Shown here piece after piece: positions 35,623 to 44,810 of a stretch of DNA of 64,000 nucleotides. The notes beneath the pieces were generated by a model. That model worked only from the letters and a program-made list of their open reading frames with translations, searched no databases and was not told the origin of the DNA. A program made the translations under genes and the position numbers. The number at the start of each line of letters is the position of its first letter. Positions within the stretch are counted from its first letter, which is position 1. The stretch lies in contig CAVQJJ010000018.1 of assembly GCA_963712835.1 (NCBI GenBank), positions 72,241-136,240 of the forward strand, given 5' to 3'. The stretch is from DATARH01 sp963712835. Lineage in GTDB: Bacteria; Pseudomonadota; Alphaproteobacteria; ATCC43930; CGMCC-115725.

Positions 35623-35989
35623 GTGACCCATCTCGTCGCAATGGATGCAGCTGCGCTGGCGGCATGCGTCATCGCATTCAGGTCGCTCAACGCCGACAGC
35701 GCCGGTCCCGGACGGCACGATCATCGGCCGGCTGGCGTGGCAGTACGCACTCTCGGAGGAAAACGACAAAGTCTTTGGCCAGGCCCAATCCTTCGTGGCC
35801 GGAGAGCCCAAGGAGGGGGGCCAATTCATGGTCAAGGACTCAAAAAAATACGCGTCGACAGCCGGCTGGGGGTTCGCCCAGTTCAACAACGGCAAACCAC
35901 TCGCGGACGAGGCGGTGATTAGAGCCTGCTTCCCCTGTCATGAACCCGCGAAAGTGCATGACTTCGTCTTTACCCGTTACGCACCTTGA
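35623..35989 (+). pseudogene. Cytochrome P460 domain remnant
   Basis: The C-terminal half of a cytochrome P460 is intact: PDGTIIGRLAWQYA, ENDKVFGQAQSFVAG, QFMVKDSKKYAS, and the heme-binding Cys-Phe-Pro-Cys-His followed by HDFVFTRYAP to the stop at 35989. The N-terminal half is missing: the frame starting at 35623 reads AACVIAFRSLNADS, then shifts by one base near 35700 before PDGTIIG. There is no signal peptide, so heme attachment in the periplasm would fail. P460 proteins oxidise hydroxylamine or act in NO detoxification. Confidence 0.7.
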
Positions 35990-36002
35990 GGAGCATCAAG
36001 CC

Positions 36003-36713
36003 GTGGCAAAGCTGGTCCGCTTAGCGACGATCGCTGGGCTGTTGTTGGGAGTGGCCGTTGCGCAACCTTCTCGGGCGCAGACGAGCCCGAATATCGGTGA
36101 GCAACTCGCCAAGACCTATGGCCTTGACGGGTTCGGGCAAATCGACGCCATCCGCTTCACCTTCAACGCTAAGGTGCTCGGGAACAATGTCTCGCGCTCC
36201 TGGGTTTGGCGGCCTAAGACCGGCCAAATCTCCTACGAGGGGAAAGACAAGGACGGCAAACCGGTGAAGGCGACGTATGTCGAGTCACAACTCGACGCAG
36301 CGCCCGCCAATGTGAAGGACCAGATCGAGCCGGCCTTCGCCAACGACAAATACAATATGATCTTCCCGCTGCAAGCCTATTGGGACGGCGCCCCCTTCAA
36401 CGACAAGGGCATGCAAAAATTGCCGATCGGCGAGGGTTCGGCGCGGCTCGTGGAGGTGAGCTACTCGCCCGGCGATGTTTGGGATCTCTATGTAGGGGCG
36501 AACAATCGCGTCGAGGCTTTCGTCTTTCATCGCGGTGATTCCGGCCTGAAGCCATCTATCGCGATCGCCACTTGGGGCGCCTACAAGAAAGCCGGTCCCT
36601 TGCTGATCGCGACCGACCGTCGCGGCACTGCGGACGGCAAGCCGCTGCGCGTTTGGTTTACCAACTTGGCCGTCAAGCTTACGGGGGCGGACGCCTGGCT
36701 GCCGGCGCGATAG
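36003..36713 (+). CDS. Secreted hypothetical protein
   Basis: The 236-residue protein starts at GTG 36003, after GAGGAG with 9-nt spacing; the frame is open further upstream but that part overlaps the P460 tail. It has a signal peptide (LVRLATIAGLLLGVAVAQPSRAQ). The body contains IDAIRFTFNAKV, RSWVWRPKTGQISYEG and KYNMIFPLQAYWDG, with no domain I can name. It lies downstream of the P460 remnant and ends 34 nt inside the GT2 gene on the other strand. Confidence 0.65.
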   Translation: MAKLVRLATIAGLLLGVAVAQPSRAQTSPNIGEQLAKTYGLDGFGQIDAIRFTFNAKVLGNNVSRSWVWRPKTGQISYEGKDKDGKPVKATYVESQLDAAPANVKDQIEPAFANDKYNMIFPLQAYWDGAPFNDKGMQKLPIGEGSARLVEVSYSPGDVWDLYVGANNRVEAFVFHRGDSGLKPSIAIATWGAYKKAGPLLIATDRRGTADGKPLRVWFTNLAVKLTGADAWLPAR

Positions 36714-37422
36714 AGGGCGAAAAGAGGGGACGGCGTTCGGCGGCAATGCGCACGAATGCCGCAAGGATGCGCCAGCTCGCACCCAACGTGCCGCGCAGAT
36801 TGCCCGATACTTTTGACTGCCCGCCGGCGCGGCGGCGATGCGCCACCGGCAGTTCGAGAACGCCCAGCTTTGCGCGGGCGACGCGCATCTGCATTTCGAG
36901 GTTCCAGCCATAGGTCTCTTCGTGCATGTCGAGCCCCATCAGGACATCGCGGCGGATCGCGCGGAACGGGCCCATATCGGTGTAGCCGACCCCATAGAGC
37001 GCGCGCATCGCCGCCCCGAGCAGACGCCCCGCGATGACCTGGTGTGGGGTCAGGCTCCCCGCTTCCCGCTTGCCGCGGGTGCGCGAACCGATCACGAAAT
37101 CGCACCGGCCCTCGACGAGCGGCGCGAGCAAAATCGGGATCAACTCCGGGCAATCGCTGCCGTCGCCGTCGAGAAAGACGACGATGTCGTAATCGGAAGC
37201 GGCCTCGACCCCGGCGCGGCACGCTCTTCCGTAGCCGCGCTGCTCCAGGCTGATGACCCGCGCGCCGGCGGCCTGCGCCCGCTCCACAGTGCGGTCGCGG
37301 CTCGAACCGTCGACGACGATGATCTCATCGACGGCGTCCCGCGGCACGGCGGCGATCACGCCGCCGATCGCTTCCTCTTCGTCGAGGGTCGGGATGACGA
37401 GCGCAACGCGCGGTCGCGCCAT
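36679..37422 (-). CDS. Family 2 glycosyltransferase (dolichol-phosphate mannose synthase-like)
   Basis: The 247-residue protein is a GT2 enzyme: VALVIPTLDEEEAIG at the nucleotide-sugar site, EIIVVDGSSRDRTVE, the DGDGSD metal motif and FVIGSRTRG, followed by MGPFRAIRR. It lacks transmembrane helices, as in DPM1-like synthases that load a sugar on a polyprenyl phosphate. It is the last gene of a five-gene minus-strand cassette and sits next to a GT-C enzyme that would use such a lipid-linked sugar. Confidence 0.85.
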   Translation of the reverse strand: MARPRVALVIPTLDEEEAIGGVIAAVPRDAVDEIIVVDGSSRDRTVERAQAAGARVISLEQRGYGRACRAGVEAASDYDIVVFLDGDGSDCPELIPILLAPLVEGRCDFVIGSRTRGKREAGSLTPHQVIAGRLLGAAMRALYGVGYTDMGPFRAIRRDVLMGLDMHEETYGWNLEMQMRVARAKLGVLELPVAHRRRAGGQSKVSGNLRGTLGASWRILAAFVRIAAERRPLFSPSIAPAARRPPP

Positions 37423-37425
37423 TGG

Positions 37426-38491
37426 TTACAGGCTCCAGCACAATCCGCAACTCGCGCAGGCGCGCGGTGGCTCATCGCCGAGCAGGGCGCTGCGGAATTC
37501 CTGGTAGCGCGGCCCATTCCAGATGTCCCGCAGGCTTTGCTGGGTCGCATCCCCAAGTGTGAAGCTGTCGTAGCCGCGCAGCGAAAACGGCGCGATGCAA
37601 CACGGGATCGCGCGGCCATGGGCGGTGAAATACATCAGCGTCCACGGGCGGCGGCACAACGACCAAGGCCGCGATTCATGCTGCGGCGCAAGAACTCGTC
37701 GCGGGATCGGTCGCACCGGAAGCGTTGAACTTGATCCCCAGCTCACGCGCCAATACCTCTGCCTCGGTCACCAGCCGGCCCTCTTCGTCATCGCCACCGG
37801 CAAACAGCGCCGACTCCGACCGCGCCAAACCTTGCCCTTCGGGGAAATAGACAAGGCGTTGGAGATAGACCTCTTCAACATCGATATCGCGCGCCAGGTG
37901 GACAAAATCGGTCAGCTGCGCGACCGTCTCCTTCAACCCGGTCAACCACAGCGATACGCGCGGCCGCTCGACCGCAAGTTCGCGCTGCACGGCCCGGAAG
38001 GCGCGGATATTGCGCACGATGCGGGCAAACATGTCGCGCCCGCGCACCAGCTTGAACGCGCGCGGCTCAGCAGCGTCGAGCGATACGCGCAGCTCGTCGA
38101 GGCCGCTGTCGATCAGCTCCTGTCCCTTGCGCCGGGTGAGCAAGGTGCCGTTGGTGTTGAACAGCACGTAGGTCCCGCGATCCTTCAGATAGCGGATCAT
38201 GCGTGACAGATCACGCACCATCATCGGCTCGCCGACGCCGTGCAGCACGACGCGGGCGATGCGCGGAAACTGGTCGACGATCTTGGTGAACAGCGCCCAA
38301 GACATATCCCCCGGCGGTTCCAGCGCCTCAAATGTCCGTGGGCACGTCGTGCAGAGCAAATTGCAGCGGTTTGTCGTCTCGAGATAGAGGCACACCGGTT
38401 CGCCGTCGGCGAGCGGTCCGCGCTCGGCCGCGACGTGCTCGAAATACCGGTTCGGGTCGCGCAGGATCGGCTCGCTTGCGCCAACCGACAT
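37426..38491 (-). pseudogene. Radical SAM/SPASM protein gene with one frameshift
   Basis: The first frame (38491 to 37676) has the radical SAM site Cys43-x3-Cys47-x2-Cys50 in TNRCNLLCTTC and an intact barrel (LHGVGEPMM, FNTNGTLLT, RVSLDAAEP). Near 37690 the frame shifts by one base; the other frame continues HESRPWSLCRRPWTLMY, then IPCC and a closing CGLCW, giving the SPASM cluster cysteines. The product is therefore a radical SAM protein with an auxiliary iron-sulfur cluster. If the shift is an error, the gene is intact, which its close packing between neighbours suggests. Confidence 0.8.
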
Positions 38492-38494
38492 GAC

Positions 38495-39802
38495 CTAGCT
38501 CCTCAAAGCCTCGCGCCGACGATAGTGCCAGAAATCAACAATCGCCAAGGCCGCAAACGGACCGTAGATAATCGACTGGGTCACCAGCAGCTGCGCGCTC
38601 GGCAGAAAGACGTAATCGGTGGGCAGATAAAGCAGAAAGCAGGCGTTGGTGAGCCACACCAGCGCAAACGAGCGCACGAAGCAGGCAAAAACGATCAGCC
38701 AGGCAAAATACCAGGGGTAGTGCGGCGACACGAAAACCATGAACAAGCCGGCCAGCGCCGCTGCCATCGCGTAGGGTGACGGCGCGCTGTTGCGGCGAAA
38801 GATGAAGACGGCGGAAAGCACGGCTAAAATGGCAATGGCGGCGAGGACATAAACTTTCGCGTCCAGCGCCGAGAGTCCGGGCAGGCAGTGCAGCAAATCC
38901 AGCAGGTAAAAACCAGCGCCTTGGGCGTTAAAGCCTTCTTGGCTGGCATATCCCGGCAAAAAACCGATAATCCGCGATCCGGCGGAAACAAACGGCAGGT
39001 AGCCGACGACGATCGCCACAACAAAAACGATCAGCAGGCGCCAGTCCCAGCGGCGATACAAGGCCGGCAGCAAGACGACGGGGTAAAGCTTGGTCAGCGT
39101 CGCGCCCGCCAAGAACAGGCCGCCAAGTCCCGACCGCTGCCGCCGCATCGCCCACAGCGCGGTGACGCAAAACGCGATCAGCGGGGCATCGATATGGCCG
39201 TTCCCGGGGAACTCCCAAATCGGCAACGGATGCCATGCGTAGACGAGGACTCGGGAAGTCGGCAAACCCTCGAGCACCAGGAGGCGCGCGAGCAGGACAA
39301 AGGTGATCGCCTCGAAAATCACCATGGCGAATTTCATCGCCGTCACCGACGCGCTGACGCGCGTCACGAGCAGGAAGAGCCCTTCGGCAACCGGCGGATA
39401 GATCGTGGGCGCGTATGGGCTACCGATCTGTGGATAGATGTCATGATCGCGTATTGCCTCTAATTTCGGATCGGACGGCGCGTAGAGATAAGGGTTGAAT
39501 CCTGCCGCCTCGACCTCCCCGTCCCACACGTAGCGATAGACGTCGACCGACAGATAGGGTGGGGCGAGCGTCACCGGCACCCGCATCAAAATCGCCAGCA
39601 CCGCAATCGCCAGTAAGACACGGCGCGACGCATGGCTCGTCCAACATAGCCACACCGCCACGGCGTAGACCACCGACTGCAATGTCGTGACGATAAGGAA
39701 GCGATCGAGATTGCCTTCCAGCTGGAACAGCAGGCCCGCCATGGTCAGCGCGACAAGAATCATGCCGCAGGCGATCAGCGCGCTGATGCGGCGCCCGCTC
39801 AC
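38495..39802 (-). CDS. GT-C fold glycosyltransferase (GT87/mannosyltransferase-like)
   Basis: The 435-residue protein has about ten transmembrane helices and the luminal acidic motif SVDVYRYVWDGEVEA, typical of polyprenyl-phosphate-sugar-dependent GT-C enzymes, together with LVYAWHPLPIWEFPGNGHID. It would transfer a sugar from a lipid donor on the periplasmic side. It starts 4 nt into the stop region of the upstream glycosyltransferase gene. The neighbouring GT2 could make its donor. Confidence 0.8.
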   Translation of the reverse strand: MSGRRISALIACGMILVALTMAGLLFQLEGNLDRFLIVTTLQSVVYAVAVWLCWTSHASRRVLLAIAVLAILMRVPVTLAPPYLSVDVYRYVWDGEVEAAGFNPYLYAPSDPKLEAIRDHDIYPQIGSPYAPTIYPPVAEGLFLLVTRVSASVTAMKFAMVIFEAITFVLLARLLVLEGLPTSRVLVYAWHPLPIWEFPGNGHIDAPLIAFCVTALWAMRRQRSGLGGLFLAGATLTKLYPVVLLPALYRRWDWRLLIVFVVAIVVGYLPFVSAGSRIIGFLPGYASQEGFNAQGAGFYLLDLLHCLPGLSALDAKVYVLAAIAILAVLSAVFIFRRNSAPSPYAMAAALAGLFMVFVSPHYPWYFAWLIVFACFVRSFALVWLTNACFLLYLPTDYVFLPSAQLLVTQSIIYGPFAALAIVDFWHYRRREALRS

Positions 39803-40542
39803 GCGCGTTCGCGAAAGAGGCTCTGCAAGAAGGCCGAGCTGTGGCGGGCCGGATAAATTGCGTGGCTGTCGGCCGCTTGCTGCAATTGCCCATGCAGCCG
39901 CCGCAACGAATCAATGTCGTCCACGTCGTACCAGACGGGCAGCGTGGTTGTGGCGAGGCCGATCTCGCGGCTGCGCTCTTTGGTCTGCGCAAGCACTTGC
40001 GGGGTGCTCCAGGCGATGTCCTCGAACAGGTGGGGATGCGCCTGCTTGAGCCCGATCAGGTAGTAGCCGCCATCCTCGGCGGGACCCAGGATGAGCCGAT
40101 CGCCAGGACGTGAAAGTGTCTGGGCTGCCGCGACGAGGATCGATGTGGGCAGCGTCGGGCTGTCCGAGTTGATCAGACAGACCGCGCCATAGCCGGCGTC
40201 AAGCAAATCCGCCGTCGCATCGTAGAGGCTCGCGCCGAGCCCCGGCCGGCGTGACGGCAGAAGCCGCGTCCCCGGCGGCAGCAGAGGCTGGAATTCGCCT
40301 TCAGCGTCCGGCGGCGCAAACGCAATATAGCCGTCAATGGCCGCGTGCTGCGCCGCCGTGGCGATGTTCTCGGCGGCGTCGCGGATGAAACAGGCGCTCA
40401 GCGCGGCGGCGTCTTCCGCCGTCAAAGACGGGACCAGGCGGGTCTTGGCATGGCCGACGCGCGGCGCCTTGGCCATGATCGCGATCGCGCATCGGTCTTC
40501 GCGCCCGCTGCTCACGCGAGCGGGCTTTCCAGCGCGCGCCAT
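39799..40542 (-). CDS. DUF2064/TIGR04282 glycosyltransferase-like protein
   Basis: The 247-residue protein has a nucleotide-diphospho-sugar fold: AIMAKAPRVGHAKTRLVP at the start, LINSDSPTLP with the acidic site, GPAEDGGYYLIGL, and WSTPQVLAQTKER. This is the DUF2064 family, annotated in other genomes as TIGR04282 and associated with arsenosugar biosynthesis loci. Its 5' end overlaps the nucleoside phosphorylase gene by about 30 nt, so the two are coupled. Confidence 0.82.
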   Translation of the reverse strand: MARAGKPARVSSGREDRCAIAIMAKAPRVGHAKTRLVPSLTAEDAAALSACFIRDAAENIATAAQHAAIDGYIAFAPPDAEGEFQPLLPPGTRLLPSRRPGLGASLYDATADLLDAGYGAVCLINSDSPTLPTSILVAAAQTLSRPGDRLILGPAEDGGYYLIGLKQAHPHLFEDIAWSTPQVLAQTKERSREIGLATTTLPVWYDVDDIDSLRRLHGQLQQAADSHAIYPARHSSAFLQSLFRERA

Positions 40543-41336
40543 GCCTGCGCCACGGCATTGATGACGGTCAGCGAGGCGTAAGCGCCGTCCGCCTCACCTT
40601 TCTCGAAGTCCGCGCCGCTGACCGCCATCTGATTGGTAACATGCGCCAGGCAAAGCACCGGCTTTTGTCGGGCCTGCGCAAAAGCATAGAGCGCTGCCGC
40701 CTCCATCTCGACCGCGAGAATACCGCATTCGCGGCAACGCTCGATGGCTCCAGCTGTCTCGCGGAACGGCGCATCGGTCGTCCACGCGGCCCCCTGGTAG
40801 ACCCGTAGCTGGTGATTGCAGAGCGCCGCCATCGCGGCATCGACCAACGCCGGATCCGCCGCGGAGAATTCGGCGGGCGGCAGGTAATGGTAGCTGGTGC
40901 CTTCGTCGCGCAAGGCGCGGTCGATCACGACAAAATAGGGCGGCGGTCCTTGAGCCACGATCTGGCCGGCCGAGGTGACGCTCAGTAAAAGCCGGCAGCC
41001 CGAGACGAACAACTGCTCGGCGAGTAGGACGGCGAACGACGCTCCGACCGCGCAGGCGATGATGCCGAAGCGCTCTTGCTTGGAGACGAACTCGTAGAGA
41101 TCGGTGTGGTAGCAGGCCCAGGCGGGCGACAATGACGTGCGGCCCTCGCGGCGCAGCAGGCGCAAGATATCGCCGTCAGGGTCAAGGACGCAGATTTCCG
41201 GGACATCCGCTTCGGCTATGGATTTCTGGCGTCTCGCCTCGCGCAACAGATTGGCCGGCTCGAAGACAGACGAGGCCGTGAGCTCTTTACCCGCCAGGAT
41301 CGGCGGCACGAATGGGGAGTTGTCTTCTGCGGCCAT
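40512..41336 (-). CDS. Nucleoside phosphorylase family protein
   Basis: The 274-residue protein has the nucleoside phosphorylase fold: GIIACAVGASFAVLLAEQLF, LLSVTSAGQI, the base-binding AVEMEAAALYAFAQ motif and a late VTNQMAVSGADFE. It is in the group of uridine/purine phosphorylase-like proteins, and the nucleoside is not readable. ATG 41336 was chosen over a TTG at 41372. It is the first gene of the minus-strand cassette that continues into DUF2064, GT-C, radical SAM and GT2. Confidence 0.8.
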   Translation of the reverse strand: MAAEDNSPFVPPILAGKELTASSVFEPANLLREARRQKSIAEADVPEICVLDPDGDILRLLRREGRTSLSPAWACYHTDLYEFVSKQERFGIIACAVGASFAVLLAEQLFVSGCRLLLSVTSAGQIVAQGPPPYFVVIDRALRDEGTSYHYLPPAEFSAADPALVDAAMAALCNHQLRVYQGAAWTTDAPFRETAGAIERCRECGILAVEMEAAALYAFAQARQKPVLCLAHVTNQMAVSGADFEKGEADGAYASLTVINAVAQAWRALESPLA

Positions 41337-41728
41337 CGCCGTGATGTCAATGATCGCCGATCCCGGCGTCAAGCATCATTCAAGTTGATGGTTGCCTAAA
41401 TTTCCGGCTCAAACGGCGTGGGAGCGTAGAGGTACCTCGAAGATGCTCGGGATGGCAGCTTTGGGCCCATAGCTGACACTCGCATATCGGAGAGCTATCG
41501 GCGAAACGACAGCTCAGAGATGTCGAAACACGTCATGGGGCATCACACAGGGCGTTCTCGGTCACATCCACCGGGGTTGATGTGGTGCTTGACACGGTTG
41601 CACTGGCCGTCATTGATCCGCTCTCCATCGATCACAGTAACCGAGATCTCCCCTTCGATGAGCTCTCGCACGATTCAGCTTTTTCGTAATGCGGTGCGGG
41701 CTGAGGTCTCGCTGTTCAAGCGGGTCTG
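41337..41728. other. Gene-free stretch
   Basis: No gene recognised on either strand. It would contain the divergent promoters of the nucleoside phosphorylase cassette and the RpiR gene. Confidence 0.4.
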
Positions 41729-42580
41729 ATGCCAGTCGGCACTTCAAACTCCTTCGTAGGCCGCATCCGCGAGCAGCTTGGCGATCTGCCGCCGACCGAG
41801 CGCCGGCTTGGCGAATTTCTCCTCGATTTCCCAGGCGAGCTGGCGAGCTACACCGCCTCTGAGCTGGCGCGGCTTGCGAATGTCTCGAATGCGACCGTCA
41901 CCCGCTTCGTCAAGCGGCTTGGTTACGCGAGCTACGATGTCGCGAGGCGTCATGTTCGCGCGGAAAAGGCCGGTGGCGCAGCCCTGTTCCTCGCCACACC
42001 GGTCGACGGCCATGCCGGCGACCCGCTCGATGCCCACCGCCGGCAAAGCCAGCACAACATAGAGGCGACATTCAGCCACCTGTCGAACGCGATCGTCGAC
42101 GATCTGGCGAACGCGATCGTCGCCGCGCCGCAAGTGTGGATTTTCGGCTACCGAAGCAGCCGTTCCTTCGCCACCTATTTGCGCTGGCAGATCATCCAGG
42201 TTGCGGCACAAACTCATGTCGTTCCCGGCGCCGGCGAGACGCTCGGCGAGTACCTGCCGACGATCGCGCGCGGGGATTGCGCCATCGTTTTCGGGCTGAA
42301 CCGCCGGGTCGCGGGGCTCGCGGCGATGCTCGACGAGGTGATCGCCGCGGGGGCGCGAGTCGCATACATCACCGACCAGCCGCGGCCGCCAACCGCCCCC
42401 CCGGAATGGGTGGTCCGCTGCGAGACGACGGGCCCCGGCCCGCTTTACGATCATTCAGCCGTAATGGCGCTCTGCGATCTCATCGCGACGCGCGTGCTGC
42501 AACTCGCTGGCCGTTCGGGCCGGCGACGGCTTACCGCCATCGAGGTGGCGCACGATACCTTTGCCGAGATTGAAAAATAA
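41729..42580 (+). CDS. MurR/RpiR family transcriptional regulator
   Basis: The 283-residue protein has an N-terminal RpiR helix-turn-helix (TASELARLANVSNATVTRFVKRLG, about 42-65) and a C-terminal SIS domain (WIFGYRSSRSFATYL onward) that normally binds a phosphosugar or small ligand. Members of this family also control purine and hydantoin pathways. It is the first gene of a likely unit with the MFS transporter and the racemase-like gene, and an inverted repeat lies at its end, just before the transporter. Confidence 0.88.
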   Translation: MPVGTSNSFVGRIREQLGDLPPTERRLGEFLLDFPGELASYTASELARLANVSNATVTRFVKRLGYASYDVARRHVRAEKAGGAALFLATPVDGHAGDPLDAHRRQSQHNIEATFSHLSNAIVDDLANAIVAAPQVWIFGYRSSRSFATYLRWQIIQVAAQTHVVPGAGETLGEYLPTIARGDCAIVFGLNRRVAGLAAMLDEVIAAGARVAYITDQPRPPTAPPEWVVRCETTGPGPLYDHSAVMALCDLIATRVLQLAGRSGRRRLTAIEVAHDTFAEIEK

Positions 42581-42601
42581 TTTTCCGATTATACTGGTAT
42601 G
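42572..42601. promoter_or_regulatory. Inverted repeats between rpiR and the MFS gene, possible RpiR operator
   Basis: GAAAA-ATAA-TTTTC (42572-42585) is followed by ATAC-TG-GTAT (42591-42600) in an AT-rich patch. The position between regulator and transporter suggests an operator/promoter; the match to any RpiR consensus is unverified. Confidence 0.4.
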
Positions 42602-42666
42602 AAATATGCTTTTCCTTCCTGAGCGGACTCCCCGCTGCGTGGGACCCGCATCAAGGAGGTGTCGTC

Positions 42667-44094
42667 ATGGCCGTTGCTTCCACTGCGCAAATGACCCGGC
42701 TTCAAGCGCTCGAGCAGGCACTCAACCGCATCGGCGTAACGGGAGCACATCGCACGATTCTCGCGATCATTGTCGCTGGCGCCGTGTTCGACAGCTTCGA
42801 GCAGAACACGGTCGGGATCATCGGCCCGGTGTTGCGCGAGAGCTGGGGCATTTCCGCGACGGACATCGGCCTGCTCAACACCATCACTTTCGCCTCTGGC
42901 GCGGTGGGCCGGCTGTTGAGCGGCTATATCGGCGACCGTTACGGCCGCCGCACGATGTTGGTCTTCGATCTGCTGCTATTCACACTGGGGGCGATCATCT
43001 GTGCGCTCGCTCAAAACATGGGCGTTCTGGCGGCCGGCCGCGCCGTGGTCGGTTTCGGCCTCGGCGGCGAGGTTTCGATTGCCGTGACGATGTTGGCCGA
43101 GTTCTGCTCCGCGCGGTTTCGCGGTACTGCTGTGGGTCTCGTCAACGTCGGCGCCGGCGGGATCGGAAATTTCCTCGCGCCAGGCTTCGGCTTGTTGATC
43201 TTCGCAATCTTCGCCGGCCCGGATCGCTGGCGTTATGTGTTCGCGGCGCTCGTGCTGCCGGCAATTCTCGTCGTCTTCTATCGCCGCTTCGTGCCCGAGA
43301 CACCGCGTTTTCTCTTGTCGCGCGGCGATGTCGCGGGCGCCAACCGGGCGCTGTCGCGGCTGGCCTCCGGCCGGCTGACTGCGCCACAGGTCGAGACCGA
43401 AACGTTCATCCCCGAGAGCGCGCAACGCGATGCGGTGGCGCCGCGAGCCTCGCTCACCGAGATTTTCCGCGGCCCCTTCGCACGCCGCACTCTGCCGCTC
43501 TCGGTGGCGATCTGGATGACCTACGGTTCGCAAATCTCGGTGCTGACCCTGATGCCGACAATCCTTGTCGCGCAAGGCTACACAATCACCAAAAGCCTGC
43601 TTTTCACGATGGTCATGCAGGCCGGCAGCCTGTTTGGGACGTCGGCAGCATCGTTTTTCGGCTATCACCTGCCGCGCAAGCCGGTGCTGACCTACGGAGC
43701 GATTCTTGCTTGCCTTGCGGGTCTGGCGTTCGGCTTCATTCATGCCAATGTCGTGCTGGTACTCTTTCTCGGAATGGTCTTTCAGTTCTTCGTTCTTATG
43801 CTCAACACGACGATCTTCATGTACGCGCCTGAGCTTTTTCCAACACGCATCCGTGCCTTCGGCACCGCCTTCATAATGGCGGTCGGGCCGGCTTCCGGCT
43901 CGCTGATGCCGCTCGTCGCCGGACGGCTGTTCGACGCGTATGGTATTGGCGCGATCTTTGTGATGATCGCGGCGATGTACGTGATCTTCGCGCTCTGCAT
44001 CCAACTGATGCCGGAAACTTTTGGCCGCTCGCTCGAAGACCTAAACCAGCCCGCGGGCGCGGACGACGCAGTGGGCGAATTGGCGGTCGCCTGA
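42667..44094 (+). CDS. MFS transporter
   Basis: The 475-residue protein has twelve predicted transmembrane helices and the major-facilitator loop GYIGDRYGRRTM after helix 2, with a matching VPETPRFLLSRG in the central loop of the sugar/aromatic-acid type. It should move a small organic solute by proton symport. The start has a strong Shine-Dalgarno (AAGGAGGTG). Its stop is followed directly by the racemase-like gene, so a hydantoin, allantoin or pyrimidine-type substrate is plausible (inference). Confidence 0.88.
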   Translation: MAVASTAQMTRLQALEQALNRIGVTGAHRTILAIIVAGAVFDSFEQNTVGIIGPVLRESWGISATDIGLLNTITFASGAVGRLLSGYIGDRYGRRTMLVFDLLLFTLGAIICALAQNMGVLAAGRAVVGFGLGGEVSIAVTMLAEFCSARFRGTAVGLVNVGAGGIGNFLAPGFGLLIFAIFAGPDRWRYVFAALVLPAILVVFYRRFVPETPRFLLSRGDVAGANRALSRLASGRLTAPQVETETFIPESAQRDAVAPRASLTEIFRGPFARRTLPLSVAIWMTYGSQISVLTLMPTILVAQGYTITKSLLFTMVMQAGSLFGTSAASFFGYHLPRKPVLTYGAILACLAGLAFGFIHANVVLVLFLGMVFQFFVLMLNTTIFMYAPELFPTRIRAFGTAFIMAVGPASGSLMPLVAGRLFDAYGIGAIFVMIAAMYVIFALCIQLMPETFGRSLEDLNQPAGADDAVGELAVA

Positions 44095-44754
44095 TTGCGC
44101 ATCCTCCTGATCAACCCGAACACGTCTGCGGCGACCACCGCGCAAATGGTGGTAATCGCTCAGGCCGCCGCACCTGCCGGGGTCGAGGTCATCGGTTCGA
44201 CCGCGCTGCGCGGGCCGAGAATGATCCTCGAAGCCGAGGAGCTTATTGCCGCCGCACCCGGCGTCGTCGAGATGGGCCTCGCCGGGGCAGGCGATGTGGA
44301 TGGAATTGTTGTCAGCGCCTTTGGCGATCCCGGCCTCGCCTCGCTTCGCGATCTGACCGACATTCCGACGGTCGGCATCGCCGAGGCGGCGATGCTCGAA
44401 GCGGCCGCAGGCGGCCGCCGCTTCGGCATCGCCACCGTGACGCCGAACCTCGCCGCGCCGATCGCAGCGCGCGCTCGGCAGGTGGGCGTCGCCGATCTCT
44501 ATGTCGGCATTCGACTGACGCCGCAGGATCCGCTGACCCTGGTCGCCGATCCGGCGTTGCTCGTAGCGGCACTGGCCGAGGCAGTGCGGCAATCGATCGA
44601 GTGCGACGGTGCCGAAGCGGTGGCGATCGGCGGCGGCCCTCTCGGCCAGGCGGCGATCGCGCTAACTCCGCGCTTCGCGGCCCCAATCATCGCCCCAATC
44701 CCGGCGGCAATACACCGACTGATGCAGACCCTTCAGCCGGGCTTCCCGCGCTAA
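44095..44754 (+). CDS. Aspartate/glutamate/hydantoin racemase family protein
   Basis: The 219-residue protein matches the hydantoin racemase (HyuE) type: RILLINPNTSAATT at the start, DGIVVSAFGDPGLASLRDL with a first-domain acidic/Cys-equivalent site, and GIAEAAMLEAA. The usual second-site cysteine is present in the form AVRQSIECDGAEA. It starts at TTG 44095, immediately after the MFS stop (TGA 44092-44094). Allantoin or hydantoin racemisation would fit the neighbouring allantoinase and hydantoinase genes. Confidence 0.8.
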   Translation: MRILLINPNTSAATTAQMVVIAQAAAPAGVEVIGSTALRGPRMILEAEELIAAAPGVVEMGLAGAGDVDGIVVSAFGDPGLASLRDLTDIPTVGIAEAAMLEAAAGGRRFGIATVTPNLAAPIAARARQVGVADLYVGIRLTPQDPLTLVADPALLVAALAEAVRQSIECDGAEAVAIGGGPLGQAAIALTPRFAAPIIAPIPAAIHRLMQTLQPGFPR

Positions 44755-44810
44755 TTTCCTATCCCGCCAACAGGCCCGGTGGAAGCGAGCATACCAGCGC
44801 GCAATACCGA

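Noticed and set aside
37426..41336. Hopanoid HpnG/HpnH cluster
   Set aside because: The radical SAM protein has the wrong N-terminus and a SPASM tail, and no squalene/hopene genes are present.
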